From: a virus
DNA length: 64,000 nucleotides
Virus record (IMG/VR): IMGVR_UViG_3300018077_000007
Span: 1-64,000 of that record
Strand: one strand, 5' to 3'
This document shows, in pieces, positions 30,882 through 38,227 of this stretch. The notes beneath the pieces are model-generated. The model had not been told where the DNA came from and ran no database searches. It saw nothing but the letters and a program-made list of their open reading frames with translations. Position 1 is the stretch's first letter. The number at the start of each line of letters is the position of its first letter. The position numbers were made by a program, and so were the translations under genes.

Positions 30882-32103
30882 CATCCTCCACCGGATTGAA
30901 GTCCGGGGATTCCAACACCGACGCCACCCGGAAGGAGGCGCGGCATTGAGGTTCGCGGTTCACTGCCCGGCGGTGCTGCACCAAGGCTCCCCGCGCTGGC
31001 ACGGCCTGTCCGGCCGCGATGTTACGTGCTGCATTGGTATCGGCATGGCAGTGGAACCCGCAGACTACGCAACGGAAGCTCGCTTGGCTCTCACGAGACG
31101 CCGCCGCGACATGCCCGCACTCGCTGCACTGCTGGCTGGTGTACCTCGGGTCAACTCGGCGAACTCTCCCGTGCGCTTTGTGTTCAAGGCGCGTGAGGAA
31201 CAGGCCCCAGCCTTGCGCCAAGATGCTGCGGTTGAGGCCGGCCTTTTGCGCGACATTCCGACCGGGCGTTTGGAGGGTGCCGTGCGCCGAGCGCGTCATG
31301 GCACCGACGTTGAGATTCTCGACCTTCAGGACATCGTAGCGGCGGGCGAGGCTCGTGGTCGTCTGCTCCACCCAGTCCTTGCGGCGGGCCGTCTCGTGGG
31401 CTCGGAGCCGGGCGATGGCACGCTTGACCCGTCGCCGACGGTTCGAGCCCCGCTGGGCGCGGGCGAGGCGGCGCTGGAGCCGGAGGAGGCGCTCCGCTTC
31501 CTTGGGCCGCAGGACAGGCGCGTGGAGGCTCTCGCCTTCACTCGTCATCACGCTGACGGCGACTCCACGGTCAAGGCCAACGATCTCGCCCGTCCCTGGG
31601 CCGGGGAGGGGTGCCGGGATGTGGGCGAAGGCAATGTGCCAGCGGCCTGCGGGATCGCGCGTCACGCGGTACGATTTTACGCATGGAATCGGCCTCGTCT
31701 GTCGAAAGCGCACCCAGCCGATCTTCGGCACGAAGAGCGCCGTATGACGACGGTTCAATCGCCGCACATGACTGGGTTGAAGCGCGACGATGCGGAAGCC
31801 CTCGTCACGATCCCGCTTGCGCCACGTCGGGCGCCGGTGAGTGCCCCCGAAGAAGTTCCGTTTGGCTTGGTCGAAGTCTCGGAGTGCCTGCTGCTGGACG
31901 ATGACGCTGCCCTCGGCGAGCCATGGTTCAGCCGCACGCAACTCCGTGAGTTGCCGGCTCAATTCGGCGTAACCGGGCGCTGTCTTTCCCGGTTGCCAGA
32001 GTCGCCACTGCTCCAAACAGAGGTTCCAGAGAAACCGCGCCTGACCGCAGGCGTTTACCAGCATGGGCTCTTGTTCACGGGAGGGGTACAGGCGAAAGCG
32101 CAT
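30751..32103 (-). CDS. tnpB: TnpB RNA-guided nuclease (IS605 OrfB), 3' extended
   Basis: 450 codons on the minus strand. RuvC residues are all visible: Asp in GLDRGVAV, Glu in VENLNV and Asp in HADTNAARN. The four-Cys zinc finger is CSECG ... CVVCGF. The N-terminus MRFRLYPSREQ is typical. TnpB cuts DNA using an omega RNA made from the element's right end and a TAM next to the left end. After SVLESPDF the frame runs through the right end into phage DNA for about 40 codons without a stop, so the last residues are probably not functional. Confidence 0.9.
   Translation of the reverse strand: MRFRLYPSREQEPMLVNACGQARFLWNLCLEQWRLWQPGKTAPGYAELSRQLTELRAAEPWLAEGSVIVQQQALRDFDQAKRNFFGGTHRRPTWRKRDRDEGFRIVALQPSHVRRLNRRHTALFVPKIGWVRFRQTRPIPCVKSYRVTRDPAGRWHIAFAHIPAPLPGPGTGEIVGLDRGVAVSVMTSEGESLHAPVLRPKEAERLLRLQRRLARAQRGSNRRRRVKRAIARLRAHETARRKDWVEQTTTSLARRYDVLKVENLNVGAMTRSAHGTLQTPGRNVAQKAGLNRSILAQGWGLFLTRLEHKAHGRVRRVDPRYTSQQCSECGHVAAASRESQASFRCVVCGFHCHADTNAARNIAAGQAVPARGALVQHRRAVNREPQCRASFRVASVLESPDFNPVEDVKSRTLPASHLHTGPPASRATASPRPSETGIPARSTAPVCPRP
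30881..30915 (-). ncRNA. 3' end of the omega RNA scaffold of tnpB
   Basis: Minus strand: a CCGGA/TCCGG hairpin followed by GGAGGATGTCAAG, overlapping the tnpB reading frame. By family knowledge the guide is the sequence just beyond this end, here the 3' end of the adaptor gene (below base 30878). The 5' end of the RNA inside tnpB is not visible. Confidence 0.6.
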
Positions 32104-32232
32104 TTAGGCGCGCCTGAGGTAGGCATCGACCGCCCGGCGGATCAGTTCGGCCACCGTCAGGCCGGTGGTCTCGGCGAGCCGCCGCAGCAGGGTGAGTTGC
32201 CGCTCGGTCAGATGGAAGTTGACGCGCTGCAT
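32104..32232 (-). CDS. Ribbon-helix-helix regulator partnered with tnpB
   Basis: 42 residues: MQRVNFHLTERQLTLLRRLA, then ETTGLTVAELIRRAVDAYL. One strand plus two helices, the MetJ/Arc RHH fold, which binds DNA as a dimer. Its TAA touches the tnpB ATG, so both form one operon. A promoter lies directly upstream and the start is leaderless. It may repress the element's own promoter. A longer in-frame upstream extension (to 32343) crosses the promoter and end hairpin and is rejected. Confidence 0.8.
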   Translation of the reverse strand: MQRVNFHLTERQLTLLRRLAETTGLTVAELIRRAVDAYLRRA

Positions 32233-32238
32233 ACCCCG

Positions 32239-32267
32239 AGTATACACACTCACGTTGGGCGTGTCCA
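32239..32267 (-). promoter_or_regulatory. Leaderless-type promoter of the RHH-tnpB operon
   Basis: Minus strand: TGGACA (32267-32262), 17 bp, TATACT (32244-32239), then exactly 6 bases to the RHH ATG. The -35 and -10 each match consensus at 5 of 6 positions. Transcription would start at the ATG. Confidence 0.75.
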
Positions 32268-32286
32268 CCCACACACGGCGCTTCCT

Positions 32287-32306
32287 CCCCGCGCTGAAGC
32301 GCAGGG
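32287..32306 (-). repeat. Element-end hairpin upstream of the RHH gene
   Basis: CCCCGCGC, TGAA, GCGCAGGG (one mismatch). On the minus strand it is followed by GGGGAGGAAGCGC, resembling the omega RNA 3' end of a second TnpB family. It may be the left-end hairpin or a relic right end. Confidence 0.55.
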
Positions 32307-32327
32307 TTTCCGCGCCGGGAGCATCCG

Positions 32328-32588
32328 ATGAGCGTGACGGCATGGATTCCGGTGGTTCTGCTTGTCGCGCAACTCTTAACGCCCTATTCGCCAGAAATGG
32401 TCAAGGAGTTTGAAGCCATCCCGATTGGGGAAACTCGGGATGTGGCCTTCCCACAAGGTGACGGTTGTAATTCGTGTACGTGCCCGGTCCACCGGACCTC
32501 GGAAACGCATATCAAAGTCGGCAACTCTTGCCGCTGCACCCTCGTGAATTGTCGTCCGCTCTTTTCGCCGGAGATCCCGTTCAAATGA
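32328..32588 (+). CDS. Small Cys-rich protein with hydrophobic start (86 aa)
   Basis: ATG 32328 (MSVTAWIPVVLLVAQLL) next to the element end. A signal or anchor helix is followed by a Cys-rich middle (CNSCTCPVHRT, CRCTLVNC), suggesting disulfides outside the cytoplasm or a metal site. The start may have been altered by the insertion. The TGA overlaps the next ATG. Confidence 0.45.
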   Translation: MSVTAWIPVVLLVAQLLTPYSPEMVKEFEAIPIGETRDVAFPQGDGCNSCTCPVHRTSETHIKVGNSCRCTLVNCRPLFSPEIPFK

Positions 32589-33151
32589 CGACATGGGTGG
32601 GTGCTCTGGTCAGGATCGTCGTTGGAGGGCTCGTCTTCGCGAGCCTCTCTCTCCCAGGCCCCCTCATGGCCCATCCCGGGCGATTGGACGCGAAGGGTTG
32701 CCACCATGTCGAAACGAAGTTCGTCTATAAGTCGGGAAAGGTCGCCGAAGTGGGAGACTCTCATTGCCATCGCTCTCTTGGCGACATGCGGCTTGACGGC
32801 CTCGAAGTGCTCCAACAACCGCCGCTTGGCTTCCTGGAGTCGATTCCCTCGTCGCCGATCCCTCCCTGCTGGCCTGCGGGGGTGCCGTCCGTGAATCAGT
32901 GGACGCTCCACCGGGCCGAGATGCGCGAGGCGGATGGGCATACCTGGCTCGGGGCGCATTACCGATTGCCCTCGGGGCAGATGCTCTCGGCGGTGTGGCT
33001 GGATGGCGAGATCGTGGCCATCGACCCTGATCCCGCCGGCCCGGTGCCCATGTGGATTCAGGCAGGCCGCGTCGAAATCCGGGACGGGGGACCGCACCGG
33101 TTGCGGCGAATCGAGCCCCCCGGGCCGTGCCGGTGGGAGCGGTGGCCATGA
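32585..33151 (+). CDS. Exported protein with a YHCH-type Cys/His domain
   Basis: 188 residues from ATG 32585. The Sec signal ends LMA before HPGRLD. The mature start HPGRLDAKGCHH ... GDSHCHR matches the small bacterial module HSGGxDxxGCHxxxxxxxYHCH, whose role is unclear and which is often found beside exported nucleases. A longer mixed domain follows (about 75-188). Next genes overlap by ATGA. Confidence 0.6.
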   Translation: MTTWVGALVRIVVGGLVFASLSLPGPLMAHPGRLDAKGCHHVETKFVYKSGKVAEVGDSHCHRSLGDMRLDGLEVLQQPPLGFLESIPSSPIPPCWPAGVPSVNQWTLHRAEMREADGHTWLGAHYRLPSGQMLSAVWLDGEIVAIDPDPAGPVPMWIQAGRVEIRDGGPHRLRRIEPPGPCRWERWP

Positions 33152-33492
33152 GCGAACTCCGCTGGACCCTCACCGTGCCCGAACCGACCCGGTCCTGGGA
33201 TGAATGCCGCTTGGCCGCCGTGGAGTTTCGGTTTCCGGCTGACGCCCCGCCGGGCGTGACGCTCCGGTGGGAGCGGCGCCAGGGTGGCCAGATTGTGCAA
33301 GCGGATGGACTCGCCCTCGCGTGGGCGGAGATGGGGGATCCCACAGCCCTCTTGACGGCGTTGCTGGATTGGGCGACGGACCGGATGAAGACGGCGGGGG
33401 TCCTGCCCAGGGCCGCCGTGAAAGAACTCGGGCCAACACCCGAGAAGCCCGTGCCGGCGGCGGTGCCGGAACCGGGGATCACGCTGCGATGA
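33148..33492 (+). CDS. Unknown soluble protein (114 aa)
   Basis: ATG 33148 overlaps the previous TGA. MSELRWTLTVPEPTRSWDEC then mixed strands and a helix (LTALLDWATDRMKTAG), with a Pro-rich tail. No family recognised. It is probably a small tail-module protein. Confidence 0.5.
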   Translation: MSELRWTLTVPEPTRSWDECRLAAVEFRFPADAPPGVTLRWERRQGGQIVQADGLALAWAEMGDPTALLTALLDWATDRMKTAGVLPRAAVKELGPTPEKPVPAAVPEPGITLR

Positions 33493-33713
33493 GAACCCTG
33501 CCCGTCACGTATCCACGAGACCCCGAGACGCCAGGCGCGGCGATCCGCCCCTGCGTCCGCTGTCATCTCGATTTCTTGGCAGTGGCGGTGGCGGATCTGA
33601 GCGCCCTGGATCCCGCACTGTCGCGCTTCCCTGATCTCTGTGTCGGCTGCCGGGTCCTTGAGGCCCGGATGCTCCCTGACCGCCCATTGCCCATGTGGGC
33701 CACGGGGATATAG
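33489..33713 (+). CDS. Small zinc-binding-like protein (74 aa)
   Basis: ATG 33489 overlaps the previous TGA. CVRCHLDFLAVAV (about 22) and CVGCRVLEAR (about 51) give two CxxC pairs, a zinc-ribbon layout. Pro-rich ends. Function unknown. Confidence 0.5.
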   Translation: MRTLPVTYPRDPETPGAAIRPCVRCHLDFLAVAVADLSALDPALSRFPDLCVGCRVLEARMLPDRPLPMWATGI

Positions 33714-33718
33714 CGGTC

Positions 33719-35278
33719 ATGCCCTACGACGGCATTCCGGTGATCGAAATCCAACTTGGAGGCGAAGGGCTCTGGGGGGTGAGAAATCGTGGGCTCATCC
33801 CACAAAGCGCCCTCATCCAACTCAGAAATGCCACCCTCGAAGACCACTCGGTGCGCTCCGGTGGCGGGGCCACGAAACTCGGCGACGCCATCGGGGCCGT
33901 CACGCTCCAGGCCGCCATTGACTACTGGCCGGCGGTCACGACGCAACGGACCCTCGTGTCCGTCGGGGACGGGACGCTGCGGAAGGACACGGGGAGCGGG
34001 GCCGGGTGGTCCACCCTGGCCAGCGGGTTGACGACGTCGGGGCAAGTGGCGATCTGGGTGCCCGGGGGGGCCGAAAGCACCGGACGGGATCGGAAGGCGT
34101 TCCACGTCGATGGGGTGAACGCCGTGCAGGTGCTGGCGGCGGATGGGGCCGCGACCGCTGCGCTGGCGAGTCCGCCGGCGGCGTGGGCCGGGGCCAACCA
34201 ACCGCGCACGCTGTTTGTCCACCAAGCGTATCTGTTCGGCGGGGGCTCGCCGAATGACCCCCACCGGCTCCACCGGAGTTTGAACACCAACCATGAAGAC
34301 TTTCTGACGACGCCCTATTCGCTCCTGATTGATCCCGGTGCCGAATTCGGGGAATACATCGCCGCTGGGACCACCTTCAAAGGCGGCGCCATCATCTGGA
34401 AATTCCCGGAGGGCGTGTTTTTCATCGACACCTCCGACGTGGCGACCCCGGCGAACTGGCGCGTGATCCGCGTGGGGCGTCCCGGCATTGCGGGGCCGCT
34501 CTGTTGGGCCGCCGTGGAAGATGATCTGATCTGGGTCTCGCCCGACGGGTCCTGGCATCTCCTGAGCGCCACCCAAGCCACCGGGAGCGTGAAAGCATCG
34601 GATATTTCCACGCGCAAGCTCGGGAGCTTCTTCCGGGACAACGTGAACTTGGCCCAACTCGCCACGGCCCAGATGATCTACTACGCCAACAAGGGCGAGA
34701 TTCAACTGGCCTGCCACGGCCAGGGCCAGACGGCCAAGAACCGGCGGTTTCATATTGATCGCAACAAGCTCACGGATGAGCGGTGGATCTACTGGGACCG
34801 GGATCGGAATGAATCGCTCTTCCTCCGCAAGCGCTCGGGCATCCAAATCCCCGCCATGGGGGATAACGCCGGGCAGGTGTGGGAACTGGACCGGGTGGCC
34901 CGAAGTGCCGACGGGGTCGCCTACACCTTTGAATGGTGGCTCCGGGATCTCGACTTTGGGGAAGTGGTGCGCGGGTGGCGCGGGCGCAAAACCAACGGGC
35001 GGTTTTTGCAACTGGAATATGACGCCCGGGATAGCGTGACCCATGCGGTGGAGGTCTATCGAGACGGCACCTTGTCCCAGACGATCAACTTTGTGCTGGA
35101 CGGCGGGGCCGGAACGCTGCCCTTCACCCTCCCGATCACGTTTGGGGTCGGGGGGTTGCGCATCTCGCGCCCGCAACGGCTGCTCGGCCAGGCGCAACGG
35201 TGGAGCTTTCGGGGCCGCACGACGACGGCGAGTGATACGTCGATCACGCGACTCCTGATCGGGGCGGAGGCGGCATGA
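33719..35278 (+). CDS. Tail structural protein, beta-propeller-like
   Basis: 519 residues, ATG 33719. The pattern of repeated Trp/Gly-rich strands (GAGWSTLASGLTTSGQVAIW, LCWAAVEDDLIWVSPDGSWHLL, WRVIRVGRPG) resembles large podovirus tail-nozzle or stabilisation proteins (gp12/gp10-like). The N-terminus (IPQSALIQLRNATLEDHSVRSGGG) also fits that group. It is followed by the HNH gene on the opposite strand and the tail fibre. Confidence 0.6.
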   Translation: MPYDGIPVIEIQLGGEGLWGVRNRGLIPQSALIQLRNATLEDHSVRSGGGATKLGDAIGAVTLQAAIDYWPAVTTQRTLVSVGDGTLRKDTGSGAGWSTLASGLTTSGQVAIWVPGGAESTGRDRKAFHVDGVNAVQVLAADGAATAALASPPAAWAGANQPRTLFVHQAYLFGGGSPNDPHRLHRSLNTNHEDFLTTPYSLLIDPGAEFGEYIAAGTTFKGGAIIWKFPEGVFFIDTSDVATPANWRVIRVGRPGIAGPLCWAAVEDDLIWVSPDGSWHLLSATQATGSVKASDISTRKLGSFFRDNVNLAQLATAQMIYYANKGEIQLACHGQGQTAKNRRFHIDRNKLTDERWIYWDRDRNESLFLRKRSGIQIPAMGDNAGQVWELDRVARSADGVAYTFEWWLRDLDFGEVVRGWRGRKTNGRFLQLEYDARDSVTHAVEVYRDGTLSQTINFVLDGGAGTLPFTLPITFGVGGLRISRPQRLLGQAQRWSFRGRTTTASDTSITRLLIGAEAA

Positions 35279-35287
35279 GCCGGCCGC

Positions 35288-36265
35288 TTACAGGAGCCGC
35301 TGTGTCTTTCTCCGCCGGGGCACGTACCCATAAGGATTGGGACCGTGATGCTTCCCCTCAAGGATGAGCGAGACGGTTGCCCGGCTGACCCCGTGGCGTT
35401 GCGCGAGCCAGTGATGGGGGGCGTCTGGGTTATCGGCGGCATCGCGACGGAGCGCATCGACTTCGGGCGCGAGGAGGTTTCTGTAGGAAGGGCGAACGCG
35501 CAATCCTTTGGGCATCGGGACGTGCTTCCACGTCTGCCCTCGGATTACGTCGCTAATGTGTTGGCGGGAGACGCCAATTTGATCGGCCAAGGTAAAAATC
35601 GTTTCCCCGCCCTGCATGTACCGCCGACGAATGTCAACCACAAGACTTTCGTTCAACTTCACCGTTGTCCCACGCACGCGGGTTCCTCGGATAGGACGGA
35701 GTTCTATAGCGGCCCCGCCCGCGTCGCGACGCCCTCTGCGCTTCAAAATCACGCTAATGTGGTTCTTCGATACTCCGTAGGTGCGGGCGAGATCCGCGGC
35801 CGTCACGTTCAGGTTTGTCGCGTAGGTATCTCGGATGGCGCACACCTGCGCGTCCGTCAACTTCGCCGAATGGTGCCGCTCGCCCCGCGCCCGCAGAATC
35901 GGCGGGGGCAGAGTGTTGTTCATCACCCGTGGAAGCGGCGGGGCTGGAGAGTGGCGGCGGTCGGCCATGTTGTCCTGAGCCGACCCAGGCCGAAGATGTT
36001 CTGGATTCACGCAGGGCTTGTTCGAGCAAGCATGGAGGATGAACAGGCCAGGCGGAATTGGCCCGTTCGCCAGTTCCCAGGCGATGCGGTGGGCCAGTTC
36101 ATAGCGGGTGGCCCGTCCACGAGGCGAGGTCACCGTTACCGCGACGGTGCCGTATCCTTCTCGTCGGTCATGGGCGGCTCCGTGCCAGATCCAGCACGTG
36201 GGCGTTTTTTCAATTCTCGCCCAGTACGCTGCGAGGTCGATATGCCCGCCCTGGAGATTCTCCAT
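35288..36265 (-). CDS. HNH homing endonuclease with HTH repeats, minus strand
   Basis: 325 residues. N-terminal HNH: CWIWHGAAHDRREGYG, ELAHRIAWELANG, ILHACSNKPCVNPEHLRPGSAQDN. Three helix-turn-helix segments follow (AADLARTYGVSKNHISVIL, TLADQIGVSRQHISDVI, WLAQRHGVSRATVSLIL), probably NUMOD-like DNA-recognition modules. It has its own promoter and lies between two tail genes in opposite orientation, as expected for an inserted selfish gene. Confidence 0.88.
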   Translation of the reverse strand: MENLQGGHIDLAAYWARIEKTPTCWIWHGAAHDRREGYGTVAVTVTSPRGRATRYELAHRIAWELANGPIPPGLFILHACSNKPCVNPEHLRPGSAQDNMADRRHSPAPPLPRVMNNTLPPPILRARGERHHSAKLTDAQVCAIRDTYATNLNVTAADLARTYGVSKNHISVILKRRGRRDAGGAAIELRPIRGTRVRGTTVKLNESLVVDIRRRYMQGGETIFTLADQIGVSRQHISDVIRGQTWKHVPMPKGLRVRPSYRNLLAPEVDALRRDAADNPDAPHHWLAQRHGVSRATVSLILEGKHHGPNPYGYVPRRRKTQRLL

Positions 36266-36306
36266 GAGTAGCCGATCCTTTCTTCAGTTACGGAGTCGTT
36301 GCATTC

Positions 36307-36335
36307 ATTGTTGTATACCAACTTCTGTTTGTCAA
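36307..36335 (-). promoter_or_regulatory. Promoter of the minus-strand HNH gene
   Basis: Minus strand: TTGACA (36335-36330), 17 bp, AACAAT (36312-36307), about 40 bases before the HNH ATG. The perfect -35 box and AT-rich surroundings support it. Confidence 0.55.
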
Positions 36336-36386
36336 GCTCGGTGTATCGGGTCCGCACGGACTCACACAGAAAGGAGGTGATGCCCA

Positions 36387-36515
36387 ATGACAACCACGTG
36401 GAAACACTCTATAGCAATGATCTTTTGCTTGGTTGTGGTCTTCGCGTGGCTATCCCCGGCTGCTGGACAGGGTTCCTGCTCGATTTTCAGATCCTGGAGC
36501 GCCGGGGATCAGTAA
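36387..36515 (+). CDS. Signal-peptide part of the tail fibre, cut by an in-frame TAA
   Basis: 42 residues from ATG 36387, preceded by AAGGAGGTGATGCCCA, the best ribosome site here. MTTTWKHSIAMIFCLVVVFA is a Sec signal, cleaved after AAG. It ends SWSAGDQ then TAA; in the same frame two codons later LTAADL follows, and W-x-AGD-x-LTAADLN is a known tail-fibre start motif. So the stop divides one gene. The product alone is probably not functional. Confidence 0.6.
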   Translation: MTTTWKHSIAMIFCLVVVFAWLSPAAGQGSCSIFRSWSAGDQ

Positions 36516-36533
36516 CGGCTAACCGCTGCTGAT

Positions 36534-37961
36534 TTGACCACCTCGATGACGACCCTGGGCGTCACGAATATGCTCGTGAATTGCCTGGACTCGTGGTCCA
36601 ACTCGGACGCCCAGATGCAGACCACGACCTCGCCGTTCACCACCGCGATCTCGCGTCCGAGCGGGCTCGACGGCGAAGTGGAACGGCTCCGGTACATGTG
36701 GTCCCACGTGATGGGCTATAGCCAGTGGTATCGGCATGACGAGAACCTCCAGTTGCGGGATCGCATGGTGGCGAACCACCGGGGGGCCTTGACCTCGGCG
36801 GGCGAAGGGCTCTACCGAGGGCAGGCCACGCTAGGCGCGAACCTCCGGTACCACGCCGTCAGCTACGGGTTTGAAAACCAGGGCGCGCACCACGAAACGG
36901 CGCTCATGCTGATCCACGTGGGCGCGACGGCCCGGTTCATGGTCTCGCTCGGCGGCGATGTCCACGCCCTGTCCACGATGGCGACCGGCCCGGGGGCGCA
37001 ACGGTTCCCGGCCTACGCGACGGCGCGGTGGCATGGGACGGGTCTCTGGTTCCCCTCGGACGGGCAACTCGGCATTTCGGTCGGGGGCGATAGCCCGTAT
37101 CGGTTCCACGCCACGGGCTTCATGGCCCACGCGATCCTCTTCATGCACGCCGGATCGGGGCAATACACCGCGTTCGTCGCCCACGCCAATTCCTCGGTGA
37201 CGCGCACCTACCGGCTCCCGCAGACCTTCGGGACGCAGGGGCAGGCGTTGGCGATGGGGCCAAATGCCGGAGGCTTTGCGGATCTGGAATGGACCAACGT
37301 TGCCATCGCCCTACCAGTATCAGTCGCCAGTGGCGGCACCGGCCTTACTTCGGGCACTTCGGGCGGGATTCTCGGATTCACGGCATCGGGGACGCTCGCC
37401 TCGTCAGCCGCCTTGACCGCCAACGCCCTTGTCCTGGGCGGCGGGGCCGGGGCCACTCCGACCGTGCTGGGGTCTCTCGGCACGACGACGACGGTGCTGC
37501 ATGGCAACGCGGCGGGTGCCCCGTCGTTCGGTGCCGTGAGCTTGTCCGCCGACGTGACAGGCAATCTTCCCGTCGCCAATTTGAATAGTGGAACGGGGGC
37601 GGGTGCCACGACGTTCTGGCGCGGGGATGCAACCTGGGCGACAGCCTCGTCCCTCGAAACGGGCGTCTACGTCAACGAGACGGGCGTCAAGGTGGCCGGG
37701 ACGATTTACCAGAACACGAGCGGGCGCAAGCGACGGGTCTATCAAAACGTCGAGGGGGCTGGCTCAGGGAAGCTCAGCGCTCTCGTGGAGGTCGGGACTG
37801 CCTCGCCTCCGACGATTGCCATTGCCAATCTGATTATCGATGTCAATGCAGCGGCGGTCAACCACTCACTGCCCGTCTCCTATGAGGTGCCCAACAATAA
37901 TTACTACCGCCTCACTATCACGACGGGGAGTGTTACGCGGTGGGTGGAAATTGATGAATAG
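36534..37961 (+). CDS. Tail fibre protein body
   Basis: 475 residues counted from TTG 36534; ATG 36546 is the first Met. Neither start has a ribosome site, and the frame is continuous with the 36387 signal-peptide ORF except for one TAA. Fibre traits: [55 protein letters not shown] and the C-terminal [40 protein letters not shown] repeats (GGTG and LNSGTGA are widespread tail-fibre signatures). Likely the receptor-binding fibre. Confidence 0.75.
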   Translation: MTTSMTTLGVTNMLVNCLDSWSNSDAQMQTTTSPFTTAISRPSGLDGEVERLRYMWSHVMGYSQWYRHDENLQLRDRMVANHRGALTSAGEGLYRGQATLGANLRYHAVSYGFENQGAHHETALMLIHVGATARFMVSLGGDVHALSTMATGPGAQRFPAYATARWHGTGLWFPSDGQLGISVGGDSPYRFHATGFMAHAILFMHAGSGQYTAFVAHANSSVTRTYRLPQTFGTQGQALAMGPNAGGFADLEWTNVAIALPVSVASGGTGLTSGTSGGILGFTASGTLASSAALTANALVLGGGAGATPTVLGSLGTTTTVLHGNAAGAPSFGAVSLSADVTGNLPVANLNSGTGAGATTFWRGDATWATASSLETGVYVNETGVKVAGTIYQNTSGRKRRVYQNVEGAGSGKLSALVEVGTASPPTIAIANLIIDVNAAAVNHSLPVSYEVPNNNYYRLTITTGSVTRWVEIDE

Positions 37962-38223
37962 TCAACTATCCCGAAGGCTCCGCCTCTGGGGTTCTCTCCT
38001 GATCGCGGGATTCTGCGCCTTTTCCCCAGTGGGGGCTCTCGCTCAACCCCCGCCGTTGTCCTGTGAGGACCAACTCCGCACCGTGCGGGTCTATGCCGAC
38101 ACGCTCAGCAACGTCCGCCAGCGGATCGAACTGGACGCCGCCCAAACGATTGCGACGCTGTTGAAGCGGATCGAGCAACTTCAGGCGGAAGTCACGGCCC
38201 TGAAAGGCACGAAAAAGGAGTAG
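37954..38223 (+). CDS. Exported small coiled-coil protein (89 aa)
   Basis: ATG 37954 overlaps the fibre stop. The Sec signal ends ALA before QPPPLSC. The mature part is a helix ([21 protein letters not shown] ... [17 protein letters not shown]) forming a coiled coil. It could be a periplasmic assembly factor for the exported fibre or a fibre accessory. Confidence 0.6.
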   Translation: MNSQLSRRLRLWGSLLIAGFCAFSPVGALAQPPPLSCEDQLRTVRVYADTLSNVRQRIELDAAQTIATLLKRIEQLQAEVTALKGTKKE

Positions 38224-38227
38224 CGGG

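Larger units (their letters stand above)
30877..32318 (-). mobile_element. IS605/IS1341-type element carrying an RHH gene and tnpB
   Basis: Minus-strand element. The right end on the minus strand reads GAATCCCCGGACTTCAATCC, then GGTGGAGGATGTCAAG, the usual 3' end of TnpB elements. On the other side a hairpin (32287-32306) followed by GGAGGAAGCGC precedes the RHH gene. There is no tnpA, so mobility would need a transposase in trans. Exact termini are estimates from the hairpins; no target duplication is expected for this family. Confidence 0.75.

Noticed and set aside
30751-32103. Catalytically dead TnpB-derived repressor
   Set aside because: The RuvC Asp, Glu and Asp motifs and the zinc finger are all present, so an active nuclease is more likely.
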